Assembly (NCBI GenBank): GCA_029945375.1
Contig: CM057062.1
Location: 1,240,001-1,304,000, forward strand
DNA length: 64,000 nucleotides
Direction: 5' to 3'
Origin: Agaricus subrufescens
Taxonomy: Eukaryota > Basidiomycota > Agaricomycetes > Agaricales > Agaricaceae
This document shows positions 37,465 through 48,728 of the stretch, piece after piece. The notes under the pieces were generated by a model. The model saw only the letters and a list, made by a program, of their open reading frames with translations, was not told the origin of the DNA and did not search any database. Numbering within the stretch: the stretch's first letter is position 1; each line of letters starts with the position of its first letter. Made by a program: the position numbers and the translations under genes.

Positions 37465-38380
37465 GCTAGTAGGGGGACAAAAGAATTTCTAATGGTGTTG
37501 AATGGATCTGTCAGTGCCAATCGCACTCGCGAATTTATAACTATAATGTTCAGCTTCCGCAGCAAGTACCATGAGGTTCAATCTGGATAATTGATGACTC
37601 ATGTCAAGATGATGAAGCGGATACATATCATGGTGCTTCTTTGGATAGCTCAAACTGGAAAGACAATGGTGTTTGAAGGGGCCATAACTCGTGCAATGGA
37701 CAAACGCTCCCCCACCATGACTACTCCCAGGAGCGATAACCAATTCGGTGGAAAGTGCAACTTTTGTGAATAGTATGACACACAGACACCTAAGAAAACA
37801 TGTCCCAAGAGCCTCGGCTTCCCGCCAAGCAGGATACCTTTACTTCTCCACGCATGGACGGCCCTGGATTAGGCTGAGTAATTCATGTGTGAATCAGCTG
37901 TTAATTTACCGTTGGCTGAGTCCACTCTGAGTCCCCTTCTGGCAGCAACACCGATGCCTGGGACCCGAGGCTATGAAACTTGGTCATGATTTGAAGTATC
38001 AAAATATACTTACACAGCGGCATTCTTTCCCCGGGAGAAGCTTCACGGTTTGCGGTGCTGATGGACGACGATGTGATGTCTATGTATGGCTACGATTTTT
38101 TCGGCCTGCATCATCGAGGTTATGCTAGTAATGCACTCGTTATACCAGTGCCTTTCTCAAGCCAATTTTGGCGGCCTTCATTACGGATCTCATTGTAGCG
38201 AGGTTAATACAATTGTATTCTAATCTGATACACATATTCACGCTAGCCAAGTATCTTATGAGACTACAAGGTGGTTGTTTACCATACATGCTTTTTAGAT
38301 ATCATTCTAAACGGTCTTTCCCTGTCGGGCACACTGGATGATATCTCATGCCTACTTCCATCTGATGCGGTCCCGTTTAC
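37465..38380. repeat. Upstream unit of GST copy 3, duplicated upstream of copy 4
   Basis: This stretch aligns by eye with about 39449-40440. Shared landmarks are CTCGCGAATTTATA, the sequence CTTCCGCAGCAAGTACCATGA, GGTGTTTGAAGGGGCC, a CACCGATGCCTGG-like block, and a GATATCT-CATG/GATGC segment ending in GCGGTCCCG near 38375. The duplication therefore covers the gene, promoter and about 0.9 kb further upstream. No other gene is seen in it. Confidence 0.6.
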
Positions 38381-38383
38381 TTA

Positions 38384-38464
38384 GAGGATAGAGGGAACTT
38401 TGGGGCCATGAATGGAAGTATGATTACTTTCTACGACCTTGCCAAGAAAGGCCTACAACCCTGA
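38384..38464. pseudogene. Scrambled GST relic
   Basis: Two GST pieces lie side by side. At 38384-38415 the plus strand reads AGGGAACTTTGGGGCC, matching the reverse-coded PKVPSVL part of copy 5 (about 40880-40910). At 38420-38464, on the opposite strand, an ATG opens MITFYDLAKK, the exact N-terminal start of this GST family, followed after four codons by a stop. The pieces are in opposite orientation and lack all other parts, so this is a rearranged remnant. Confidence 0.7.
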
Positions 38465-38638
38465 GGGCAGGCGGGGTACTTGTAAGCATGCCGTAATCGA
38501 TAATAACAAGTCGCCACGAAACTTGGGGCATTCCCCATTGACTCAAGCATTACTCACGTGTCGAAGTGGTGGATACCCTGGATCGTTTTGTACCTGATTG
38601 TAGTGTATCGGTTTCATGAACTTTTACAAGTGTTGTAA

Positions 38639-39448
38639 CTAATCCGTACTCGCATACGGTTCCAAACTTTTTTGAAACGCTGCCCACCTCCCATTGTTCC
38701 AACTCAAAACATCCTTCCATTCCTCACTATCCTCTCCAAACAAGATTTTCAAACTTTGAAGTATTCCCCCAACCGTAAAATCCGCAAAACTAACAGTCTC
38801 CCCCATGAAAAATTCTCCCTGACTTTTACTCAACCATCCATTAATCGTGTCAAAAAGGTTCTCCACTGTTTTCCAAGCCTTAACTCTGTCCTCGCCCTTT
38901 GGCTCCATATCCTCCAAAGATACTCCGAAAAACTCTTTTCTTGTGCGGTGAACATACTCCTGGCTTTTGGGGTTAAGAACCACAAGTGTTTTAGGAATGA
39001 GCAGCTGATAGCTGGAAAAGAGGAGTTGATTAAATTGTGCGTAGAATGCGGCTTGGAGAGCTTCCGTGCCAGGAGGAAAAGCTTTAGGAGTATCGGGGTA
39101 TGCTTTATCAAGGTATTCCGCGATAGCATACGAATCGGTTACAGGGGTGTTGTTTGAATTATCGATAATCGAGGGACTACTATACAATGGGCGTCCATCT
39201 TTCCATTTCATATCAGGATTGGGTGGGATGCCGAGCTTGATATATTCGCTCTCGATGTCGGGATATTCGTGAGCAACGACTTTGTACGGAAGTTTCTTAT
39301 AATTGAGGAGGAACCTAATAGTGGTTTGACCGTGAATATGGATTTTTATTTAGATCAATTTGTAGGAGCATACTTGCCTTGTCTTCCATGGATTCGGTGA
39401 CCAAGTCTTGATCGGGTCCTTGGCAGCAATATCGTAGAAGGTGATCAT
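38639..39448 (-). CDS. Glutathione transferase, GSTFuA-like (copy 4)
   Basis: Exons 39448-39378 and 39314-38639 encode 248 residues, the same lengths as copy 3. Landmarks are MITFYDIAAKDPIK, SPNPWKTR, YKKLPYKVVAHEYPDIESE, LYSSPSIIDNS, TDSYAIAEYLDKAYP, EFFMGETVSFADFTVGG, and the identical C terminus SLEPYASTD. The 63-bp intron again has a GC donor (AG|GCAAGT). The reading frame is open throughout. Together with copy 3 it forms the youngest-looking pair of the array; substrate preference is unknown. Confidence 0.92.
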
Positions 39449-40537
39449 GCTAGTGGAGCGGTAGAACAGAATTCCTAATAGTGTTGAATGGGTTTATTCG
39501 TGACAATTGCACTCGCGAATTTATATACCATGATGCTTCGCTTCCGCAGCAAGTACCATGAAAATCACTCTGTATAATCGATGACTCGCCGTGACTCAGG
39601 TCAAGTTCTTCAAGGAGATACGTATAGTGCTTCTTTTGATAGTTCAAATTGGAACCACAATGGTGTTTGAAGGGGCCGTAATTCATGCACGAGACAAATG
39701 GGTACCAACCTTGACTACTGCGGAGACGTCTGCGATTACGGCACATCAACCCGAGTAATTTAGTCCCAGGAGACTGTTCTGCCTTTCACGAGTACGCTTT
39801 CAAAGCATTTGGTAACGAGAAGAAAGATTTATTTGCTCTTATACATGAATGAATGACCCTGAAGCTGCCAAGTAACTCATGCGTGACTCAGCCTCTCCGT
39901 CGCTGATTCCACTCTTCAGTCCATCTTCAGTGATACACTGATGCCTGGAACGCGGGGCAGTGGAAATTGTTTATGATCTCAAGGCATACGAAAGAAGTTT
40001 ACTTACAAGGCGGTATTGTTTTCCTGTAAACTTGGCAGAAGCTTCATGATTTCCGGCGGAACCGAGATTCAATTGATAGTCGAAAATGAACTAGCATCTA
40101 TGTATGGTTATGCTTGTTTCGCGCTGACGCGGACTACCGGCCTGCAGCATTAAGGCTAGGCCAGCTATGTGCTAGTTATACTAGTTATATCAGAACCTGT
40201 CATCCTTGAATTCGGCTTTATCACGCGACGCCCGAGCATAGTCCCCGGTACACTGCTGCGAGCATACAAATAACTGAAACGAGATATATAGACAGCAGAA
40301 ACCGAAGACTGGGAGAGATGAAAAGAAGTTGCTTACTACACATGCTGACTGGATACCTCCCTCAACGATCTGTCCGCTGTCAGACATATGCCACAACAAT
40401 AAATACGCTGGATAATATCTGATGCTCACTACCATATGACGCGGTCCCGGCTTTAATTTGATAACGCTTGGATTGCAACAGAAATGACATAAAAACTTGA
40501 GCAACCTATGTACCAACAATACAAGTAGGGTGGTCTT
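39449..40537. repeat. Upstream unit of GST copy 4, duplicate of that of copy 3
   Basis: Most of this 1.1 kb matches the unit upstream of copy 3, with many substitutions and small indels, up to about 40440. It probably carries the promoter of copy 4. The remaining 100 bp before the end of copy 5 is unique. No other coding sequence is seen. Confidence 0.55.
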
Positions 40538-41330
40538 TTAGTTATCAGTATTTGAATACGGTTCTAAATTCTTCTTGAATTCAGCCCACACTCCATTATT
40601 CCAACCCGAAAGATCCTTCCACTCCTGGCTATCCTTTCCGAACACCACTTCCAGACCATACAGTAGGCCTCCGACCACAAAGTCTGCGAAGGAAACTGTC
40701 TCTCCCATAAAGTACGGTCCCGGAGATTCCTTTAACCAGCCGTACAGCGTATCAAATGCTGCTTGAACTCTTTGCCAAGCTTCTACGCGCTCCTCTCCCT
40801 TCGGTTCGAAATCAGCTAATGGTATTCCGAGTAATAATTTTCGCGAACGAATAAAATATTCTGCACCCGGTGGGTTGAGGACAGAGGGAACTTTGGGGCC
40901 AATGAATGGGTGTATCACTTTCAAGACTTGGAGAAATCGACTGCAGAATGCCGCTTGGAGAGCTTCCGAGCCAGGGGGGAATGCCTTGGGAGTATCTGGG
41001 TAGGCTTTATCGAGATATTCGGCGATTACGTATGAGTCGGTTATAGATGTGTTGGTTGAGTGATCAATGATGGAGGGACAAGTGTAGGGTGGTTGTCCAG
41101 GTGTCCCACTAGGAGGGATACCTAGCTTTTTGAATTCGCTTTCTATGTCTGAAAACTCGAGATAGACGGTCTTATACGGAAGCTTCTTGAGGTTGAGAAC
41201 GAATCTGATGACATTGCGTCAGAAATGATCTTAGTGTCATAGACCAGAGTGTATCATACCTCGTCTTCCATGTATTCGGTGACGCTGTTTTGATAGGATC
41301 CTTGAGAGCAATATCGTAGAAAGTAATCAT
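40538..41330 (-). CDS. Glutathione transferase, GSTFuA-like (copy 5)
   Basis: Exons 41330-41260 and 41204-40538 encode 245 residues. It resembles copy 1 more than copies 2-4: MITFYDIALKDPIKTASPN, YKTVYLEFSDIESEFKKLG, PYTCPSIIDHS, TDSYVIAEYLDKAYP, GPYFMGETVSFADFVVGG, ending LEPYSNTDN. An unusual Cys lies in AAFCSRF where other copies have Tyr. The intron of 55 bp has a GT donor (AG|GTATGA), as in copy 1. It is the first gene of the array in transcription order. Confidence 0.92.
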
Positions 41331-42165
41331 AGTCAAGGTGAGCTAGCTCGAATAGAACGGCGATGTCTAGCACAATGGGGTCTCACCAAGCATTTATATC
41401 TTCCCCTACCTGAAACCAGCGGAGCATATTCATCCTCATGCAAGATACATCGAGATACGATATCGATAACGCATCCGTTTCCCCACAGTTGACACTCGTG
41501 TGATCATCGACAACTTCCAGAAAACGAGAGATGAAATGAACCTAGTATGACTCAGAAAAGGGCCGAAGCGTCCGAGTTCAAGTGATCCATGTGGAAGTCA
41601 TTCCGGAATCATGGGAGCTTGGCATAGTAGACGGGGGGGTAAAAATCAATACCAGTTCAGCATAAGACTTTGTAGCCGGCTTGGAGAGAGAGGGCCGGCG
41701 CAATTAAGTGTCGGATGCTGAGATATATGTATTTATTCGGCGTCCGCTACTACTTACCTGATATTGCGCCCTTCTAAGATAGTGATTTCTTAATCCGACC
41801 CAAGCAGCGGATATAATGCGTATCAAATACGGGCAGTTGGTCATGGGTGTGGGCACGATCCGAGACAATAATATCCATCAAGGTTTTGTATTATGGGGAG
41901 TGTTTCCGAGGTGCAGATGCGGCTCATTGTGATTTCCGTATAAACTGCACAGATAAAGGTACCACATCTCTCGGGCCTAGCCAAGGCAGTTACTCGTTCA
42001 GACTTGGACGGACTGATGTCGAGTCGAAGGAGCAGTATCGCCAAGACGACGTGAGTACGAGTGCCTAGAAGTGAGACCCGAGTCCAGGCAACACGTGGGA
42101 ATATCAAGTAACAAGGCCCGGAATCACTACTTACCAGCGCTACGGTATGTCTGCAAACCATCCCC
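41331..42165. other. Divergent promoter region of GST copy 5 and the F-box gene
   Basis: The two genes are transcribed away from each other across 0.8 kb. A G-run (about 41632-41640) and AT-rich sequence near 41730 are visible. Minus-strand frames through 41841-42251 overlap the F-box start and are not coding. Confidence 0.45.
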
Positions 42166-43771
42166 ATGACGCCCGACTTGCCATCTGAGCTCTGGATCAA
42201 AATCCTCTCCCATGTGTCTCCCTGTTCTATCCATAACCTATTGGGGGTCAATCGTCTCTTTTTCGATTTCGCGATGGATATCTTGCATCAGAGATTCGAC
42301 GTCATCGAAGCAAATGAAGCTACACTTGCTCAGATTCAGCGAGTCGTCCTAACCTTCGTACACTGTTAGCCCATCTCATGTCATCACAGGGAACCGATGG
42401 TTGTTCGGTATGTACGCAGGCTGGATATATGGTCCAGCTGCTTCTCCGGCCTCGACCGTAACTTTGTCCACACACGGCTGTGCAGGAGGCGTTCAAAACT
42501 TAGGGGTTATTTCATGAAAGCAGGTTACGCAAGGGATATCCTAGCAGCTCTCAAAGTGGCTCTACCACGCCTAAACCGACTCGAACATATCACCCTCGTT
42601 CTACATTCAACGTTAGAACCAATCTTTGCAGACTTCCTCTTCGATCTCTGCTCTAGAAGGGGTTCAACCATTCGCAGATTAAGCATCAATGCCACCCTGC
42701 TCCAGTTGGATGAGCTCCTAGAGCTTGATCTAGCGACGTTGCCTCCATTTCCTGGTCTGGAATGCTTGGATCTGAAGCTAGATGCTTCTCCAGACTACAC
42801 CGTAGGGTCGATGTCCGATGATTTGTGCGACAACATTGCGACCTTCATCAAATCTCACAAGCATTCCTTATGCACGCTTGTCTTCTCAGATCCTGCTTTC
42901 GTCGACGTTTCAAACGTATTCCGGGATATAGGCTGCCTCCCGAGCTTGAAACGCCTCGAGCTCTCGATTCCCATGCATCTATCCACCTTGTCTCGACTTG
43001 AATACCTAGAGAGGTTCCTAACCCTCAATTCCTCTACTCTCAAGTGCCTCGTCTTGAGGTGCCGACGCATTCTACACCCCGACGATATCACTCAGGGATT
43101 TATCATCGATGTACTACCCCGGCTCTCGCTACCCGTACTATCCGAGTTTGACATTGCCATCTACTCCTACGACAGGCTCCGAATCCCTTTCCATCTACCA
43201 TCATTCCGACATTTCGCCCCGAATATAAAGACGCTCAAAATACAAAGTTCCAACAATTATCTAGATAACGACGAGACCACTACCCTCATTCGAAATTTGT
43301 CTGAAAACAAAGTGGATCTGCGCTCTCTTTATGTTCAAGTACAAGAGCTAAACCCTGATCTATTTCTACAACTTTCGTCAAACCTACCCGACCTACGATC
43401 TCTCAGGATCACTTATGCTCTGCCCCGTTTCGACGGCTGGGAGACACCAAGCCAGGTAACCGAGAACCCTTATATGAAGACCAAACCGACAAATGACATT
43501 TTTTTGTTTGTTTATTTATTTATAGAAAATGGAAAGGTCTGCATTTGGCGCACAGTTTCAAAATCGTAAATTCGAACCATGGTCGCTCAAGTACCTGAAA
43601 CTGGCGCAGAAATCAAATTGTGGTGAGGGGCACCCCGATCGTGGTGTGAGTGAAATTGTTGCGGCGTGTATTCCGGGGTTGGAGATGCTGGATACTTGCC
43701 GGGATTGTGGTTGCGGTTGTGTACCTTCAAAGAGGGAGGAGTTTCTCTATCTCTCGTCTCTCTCTCGCTGA
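42166..43771 (+). CDS. F-box protein with leucine-rich C-terminal part
   Basis: The N terminus (LPSELWIKILSHVSPCSIHNLLGVNRLFF) is a clear F-box, the motif that docks substrate receptors onto Skp1 in SCF ubiquitin ligases. A short intron follows at about 42340-42390; its exact borders do not resolve cleanly in phase. The main exon, from about 42391 to 43455, has repeated Leu-rich strands of the LRR-like type seen in many Agaricomycete F-box proteins. An intron with GT-AG ends (43456-43524) joins in phase 0 to the last exon, ending at 43771 with a Cys-rich short stretch. Such proteins are numerous in mushrooms and their targets are mostly unknown. Confidence 0.78.
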
Positions 43772-43893
43772 ACGTTAACGATAAGCGATACCATTCTTGT
43801 ATTAATAGTACGTGTATGATTTAATATTAGCACAAATCATGAAGCGACAACGAGCATTTTCGTAGTGTCGTTATCATCAAACACAAGCACGAA

Positions 43894-45060
43894 TCAGCTA
43901 GTGATGTAATTAACTATAGGTTTCAAGTAGATCTTTTTAGTTCCGTCTTCAAACTCTGCAGCCAGGCCCAAACCACGATTCCCCAGGATGACACGATTCC
44001 TACAGCCAGATATCTCTCCGATAGATGTTACTTCAGCAAAGTCTGCACCCAATTCTACCTCCAATGGATCGGCACATGACCCTTCGTTCCCAATAGTGAA
44101 TTTCAAATATTGAGAAGAGATTCCCTGATATATTTCCATTGAAATATCGAAAACGGATTTGATAATGCCAGAGAGATGTTGAGATCCCGTTTTACGAGAG
44201 ACCATAGGTCGAATACCAGCATCTGCCTTTTGTCCGCCGATTCGCCAAAGTTGCTTATCTAGTTCCCCCATAAGGTGTTTTGCAAGTCCATTACATGTCG
44301 TATTTGAAGGTGAAATGATCAGGCTGCTGGTGATCCGTGTCCAGATCTGTGCTTCAGCGAAGGTCTCTGAAATAGCCAATGTCTTCTCAGCAAAAAAAGG
44401 ATGAAAGTAGGAACGAAAAACAGTCATACCTTTATTTCTAACTTTCTCGATATCCGCCCGAAATTTCATATAGTCGTAACCTAATGTGGTGTTCCCGTTG
44501 CCCTCGATAATATCATGAATGAAGCTGATGATGAAATCATGCAGTATTGCATTTTGAAATCTGTTCCGTAATTCGATATCTTTGTTCTTCGTACGACTAC
44601 ATTCTTCGACTGCCAATCGCATCAAAGGGGGAAGTTGTTCTTCATCTTCTGACTCTCTCAATATCATGCGACAATTTTTCAGTTTGTCTCCCATCAATGC
44701 GTCGACTGCGTCGGAGATGGATGAATTCAACCTGCTGAGTCTGTCCGAGATGTCTTTGATTGAGGATCTATCGCTTGTGCTGATGAGAGGTTGGGATGAG
44801 ATTGTTTGTCTTGGTCCGGGGTATCGAGTGATGATGTTGGCCAGTTGCTCTGTGGCTACGATTGAAGTGATTGCGATGCAGGGGGGTTGCGGTAGAGCTG
44901 GCAGCTGGTTGAGGGGAGCTCGCAATTCTGATGGTAAGCCATCACCGGTGGTGTCGTTTGGACTGCGGGTGGAGAGAGATGCATTAATTGCTGAGGGGAG
45001 ATCCATAGGAGAGGCGGGCTCAAACTGGCGGCGGGTGTACAAGACATTTTGGGTGGCCAT
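43894..45060 (-). CDS. Conserved-looking hypothetical protein
   Basis: One long frame of 388 codons starts at ATG 45060 in a good context (AAAAGATGG). An inner segment of about 65 bp near 44369-44433 has a GTATGA start and TTTCAG end and would splice in phase (NK|ETFAEAQIW), so the mature protein may be about 367 residues. The N-terminal third is Pro/Ser-rich; helical segments follow, then a beta-rich C terminus with GNRGLGLAAEFEDG. I recognise no catalytic motif, membrane helix or zinc ligand pattern. Convergent with the F-box gene. Confidence 0.6.
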   Translation of the reverse strand: MATQNVLYTRRQFEPASPMDLPSAINASLSTRSPNDTTGDGLPSELRAPLNQLPALPQPPCIAITSIVATEQLANIITRYPGPRQTISSQPLISTSDRSSIKDISDRLSRLNSSISDAVDALMGDKLKNCRMILRESEDEEQLPPLMRLAVEECSRTKNKDIELRNRFQNAILHDFIISFIHDIIEGNGNTTLGYDYMKFRADIEKVRNKGMTVFRSYFHPFFAEKTLAISETFAEAQIWTRITSSLIISPSNTTCNGLAKHLMGELDKQLWRIGGQKADAGIRPMVSRKTGSQHLSGIIKSVFDISMEIYQGISSQYLKFTIGNEGSCADPLEVELGADFAEVTSIGEISGCRNRVILGNRGLGLAAEFEDGTKKIYLKPIVNYITS

Positions 45061-45924
45061 CTTTTAATACGAGGCAATCGGTGGTAAATTGAATGAGTAG
45101 ACATTCATTTGTCAAAATGCCGGATGAACGAACGGAGAAGGTGGCGCATCGTTGTTGAAAAGACGTTAAGGAGGGAGACGAGACGAACGTGTATTCTTCG
45201 TCATCTGGAAGGATGTTACGGAGGTCTTCGTGAGTTAAAGATACAGATCCACCTCTTTCGAGTGCATGGGGTTTTTCTCCGTATAGACGGACACCAAACA
45301 TATAGGTTTTTTTGGGACTCTTCTTTGCCTTTTGAATAATGTTTTGAGGTCCTGTTCCACGTTACGTCCCGTGGATCCCGGAAGTAATGTAAAATTGTAC
45401 TTACATTTAGAGTCAAACGTTAAAGTGTATTCGAGTTGAAAGCAAAAGGGAAGACATGGCATTCGGGCTTCGACTACACCATGATGTACAACTCTAGCTG
45501 TAAGCATACCCTACCCAGCGGGCGTCAAACAGGACCTAATCACGCGTTCCTTTTCGGTAATGGCTCATTATGTAATGGAGTGTCAACTGTGGGCACGTGG
45601 TATGATGTAATGTGCCATATCGAGAGCAGATCGGCTACACAACCCTCAGTCAACTCATCATTAGGCTGCCGAAGGCATTCGCCGCACGAGTATGCGCCGT
45701 GAGCACTATATATTTCCATTGACGCGTCTTCGAAGCGTGGCACTCGTCGAATCAAGTCTTAAAAAAGGAAAAGGACCTCGCAAGTTGTAGTGAAATAGAC
45801 TCCGATTCAGCAGTGCCGAACGCCCAACTCCATATATACGTACAACGTGTCTACCATACCACAAGAGTGAAAAACGACTGACATATCGTCGATAATAGTC
45901 GAGTTGCTAGTGGATTGAGGATAT
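45061..45924. other. Intergenic with possible upstream coding trace
   Basis: Just upstream of the hypothetical gene, the minus strand at about 45300-45060 carries a protein-like stretch beginning MFGVRLYGEKPHALERGG. It may be an upstream exon or a separate short protein, but no splice joining it in frame to the gene was found. The rest shows nothing coding. Confidence 0.35.
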
Positions 45925-46770
45925 TTAAGCCTTGACATAACGACCAATACGGTGCCAATGTAGATGTTCTTCTGGCTCGCCTTCCTTCCCCCAAACCTTG
46001 CTTTCCTTCCAAATACTTTCGCCTCGATCGTTTTCAATTTCATCAACGTATAAATGGCTTGGACGGTCGAGCCTACAACCGTCGAACATGAATGCCCAGA
46101 CAGGTGTCCATAATCTTTGCCAAAATGCAACATCCCTCCTGGGGCTGAGGACATGTTCGTAATATAAGAACAAACCGCCCGGTTTGAGGGTTTCACGAAC
46201 GAGGTTTGATATGGATTGTTCGGGGTCTGGTATAGAGCAAAGTGTAAGGATGGATATTATCGTGTCGAACGGAATGCCGTTGAGGGCGGAAAGGATTAAA
46301 GATGTGTCTTCGACACCGTATGGAAGAATGAGAAGTGATCCATCGGATTCATGGTATCCCTCTTGTGCACCAATGCTACGGATCCGCTCGTGCATCTTGG
46401 GATTAGGTTCCAGAGCGACGTATCTGGTTATCTTTTGACGGTCAAGATATTTCATCGTATGTCCAAAACCTTTAAATATAGACTATCAGTAGGATCTAAA
46501 ATGGGTACAAGTAGCGCCCTTACCTGCGCCGAGGTCAAGAACTGATCCGTAGGCATCAGGGGTAATGAGTTTGTCTTTGATCGGGCTACAGGCTTGGTCT
46601 GCGAATACGCCCAAGACATCCCAGATGGGGGTAAACAGCGTCTGTGAGAGTCTCCGAGGTTGGAGGAGGAGCATCGGGGATTGCCAGACAGCAATGCAGG
46701 TAGGCCAGAAGGCGATGCGAAGACCCATCCAGAGGTCTGAGAGAATGGCGAATGCCCTTGACAGCTTCAT
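45925..46770 (-). CDS. Class I SAM-dependent methyltransferase
   Basis: Two exons (46770-46524 and 46469-45925) join in phase 1 through a 54-bp intron and give 263 residues. The glycine-rich SAM loop LDLGAGFGHT is created across the splice, followed by ALEPNPKMHERIR (acidic residue binding the ribose), ILTLCSIPDPEQ (motif at the end of strand 4) and LKPGGLFLYYEHV. This order resembles METTL7-type enzymes. The N terminus has a hydrophobic stretch (WMGLRIAFWPTCIAVW) that could anchor it to the ER or lipid droplets. Its substrate cannot be read from sequence. The gene is divergent from AUR1. Confidence 0.85.
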
Positions 46771-47351
46771 GGCTGAGCCTGAGGTATGGGTAACTTAAGC
46801 AGACGTGTATGTTTTTGATCAAAAACAATTCATATCATTATGCTGATGACTAAGCCACGGTGATGGATGCTCGGCCCTTTACTACAGCAAGCATCATGTC
46901 ACTGCCTTGGAAGTTTTTCATAGAAACGAAAAGTTGTGAAAGGCTGCTACCAACATCAATTGCTGAGATAGATGGAAGATGTACATTGTAGATCACTCCG
47001 CTTGGCACCTCGGCAGGGCGGAGGCACGTGAGGGTGTGGGAAAGCTTTGACGGCATGATGGCTCGCAGTAAATGCACCCTGGGCTGCTTCTCCACCTACC
47101 TCTCGCCCGTCCCTCCCGCCACCGTCTCTCCTCGTAAGTGCTGGATATCTGGTTTCTGAAGGGAAGAACTGACTCGAGAGTGTATTGTCTAGTCCCTCCA
47201 GTTGCGCTACGGCACCTTTGTATACCCCGTGCATTTTCAGTAGCCGTAATCTTACGCACCTATAGGACAACTCACGAGGTGCGCGCCGCCACTACTACTC
47301 ATCTACAATCTGTCTGACTTTTTTCTGGAGGAGCGGTGAATACTTGCAACC
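46771..47351. other. Divergent promoter region with a possible small ORF
   Basis: This separates the methyltransferase gene and AUR1. On the minus strand, 47056-46850 holds a 68-codon protein-like frame (MPSKLSHTLTCLRPAE...), without a recognised domain. It may be a small gene or chance. A pyrimidine-rich stretch lies before the AUR1 start. Confidence 0.35.
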
Positions 47352-48728
47352 ATGCGTCCACGAGCTGCAGTCGCGCAAACGTTCAACAAAATCGGCGCCG
47401 CGTTCATCGCTGCAGTCGGCCGCCTCGACAAATCCCTCTCCCCCGTCATCACGCTCCGCAAGCTGAAGACCCACTCCTTCGTTCTCTCTGATTGCATGTA
47501 CATCTTCCATGCACTCCTTGCCACTGTTTGGTTCATTCTCATGCAACAACCCGGATTCCCCATCAAACTTCTTATTCCCATCGTTTGGATAATTGCACTT
47601 CTCGTTCCACTCACATCTCAATTCTTCATCCCCGCCACTCCTATATTCACTTACCTCCTTTCGTTCTATTCCGCGCGATTCGTGCCGCAAGCTTGGAGGC
47701 CAGGGATCTCGGTTGCATTGCTTCCCACACTCGAATATGTCCTATACGGTGCCAACATCTCGGATCTCCTCACTCGATGGACACATCCCGTTCTTGATAT
47801 CATCGCTTGGTTCCCTTACGGGGTGGGCCATTTTGTTCTTCCCTTTGTTGTAGCTGCATTCCTCTGGCTTTTCCGTTCCAAAGAAGTCCTGCACTTCTGG
47901 GGCAAAGCATTCGGATACCTCAACCTCACTGGCGTCCTTTTCCAAATCGTCTTCCCATGTTCAGCCCCGTGGTATGAACTCATCCATGGTCTCACACCCG
48001 CCAATTACAGCATGAAAGGATCCCCTGGGGGTCTGGGGCGCATTGACGCCTTGTTCCACTCCCAAGGATACACCGTCACATTCTCAAACTCTCCTGTTGT
48101 ATTTGGTGCATTCCCTTCCCTTCATGCGGCCTGCGCGACTATGGAGGCCCTCTTCCTTTCCCACTTTTTCCCTCAAACTGCGCGTTATGTGTGGGCCTAC
48201 GCCGGTATTCTGTATTGGGCAACAATGTATCTCACGCATCACTATCTCATCGACGTAGTCGGAGGCGCATGCCTCGCCACAGCATTTTTCTATTTCTTCT
48301 TACCCGACGAATTGAAGGGCCCTGGTGCGACCGCTCCTCCTGGTGGTCTAGCCAATGCTTTGCGAAATGGTGGTGTCCAATCATCGAATGGTGGGCGATC
48401 TAAATATGAGAGATATGATCTAGAGGATCCGAGGAGGAGAAGGATGAGTAACAGGGTTCATGACGTCGACGAATTCGAGTTGAGTGAAAGTTCTGATGAC
48501 GGAGAGGTGGATATCACATATCGTTCACCTGGTGGTAATGGTGTACCTCCTACTCCTCAATCGGCTAAACCTCTTTTGGAGAATAATGGGAGAGGACAAG
48601 GGAAGAAGAATGGGCATAGACATACGGCTAGTATTGCGAGTCTGATTAGGGGGGACGAGAGGGGCCCGGAGGATGGTTGGAGTCCTGTTACACCGTCGTT
48701 CGGAGTTAATGGTACTGGCTCGAGATAG
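47352..48728 (+). CDS. AUR1: Inositol phosphorylceramide synthase catalytic subunit
   Basis: AUR1 transfers phosphoinositol from phosphatidylinositol to ceramide in the Golgi, an essential fungal step and the target of aureobasidin A. The gene is a single 458-codon exon. The N-terminal half has about five membrane helices. The lipid-phosphatase-like signature is complete: GSPGGLGRID (about residues 222-231), FPSLHAACATMEALF with the first catalytic His (about 253-267), and LTHHYLIDVVGG with the second His and Asp (about 294-305). A hydrophilic C-terminal tail of about 130 residues, rich in Ser, Arg and Asp, follows, as usual for fungal homologs. The start at 47352 precedes the conserved N-terminal segment. 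Confidence 0.95.
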   Translation: MRPRAAVAQTFNKIGAAFIAAVGRLDKSLSPVITLRKLKTHSFVLSDCMYIFHALLATVWFILMQQPGFPIKLLIPIVWIIALLVPLTSQFFIPATPIFTYLLSFYSARFVPQAWRPGISVALLPTLEYVLYGANISDLLTRWTHPVLDIIAWFPYGVGHFVLPFVVAAFLWLFRSKEVLHFWGKAFGYLNLTGVLFQIVFPCSAPWYELIHGLTPANYSMKGSPGGLGRIDALFHSQGYTVTFSNSPVVFGAFPSLHAACATMEALFLSHFFPQTARYVWAYAGILYWATMYLTHHYLIDVVGGACLATAFFYFFLPDELKGPGATAPPGGLANALRNGGVQSSNGGRSKYERYDLEDPRRRRMSNRVHDVDEFELSESSDDGEVDITYRSPGGNGVPPTPQSAKPLLENNGRGQGKKNGHRHTASIASLIRGDERGPEDGWSPVTPSFGVNGTGSR

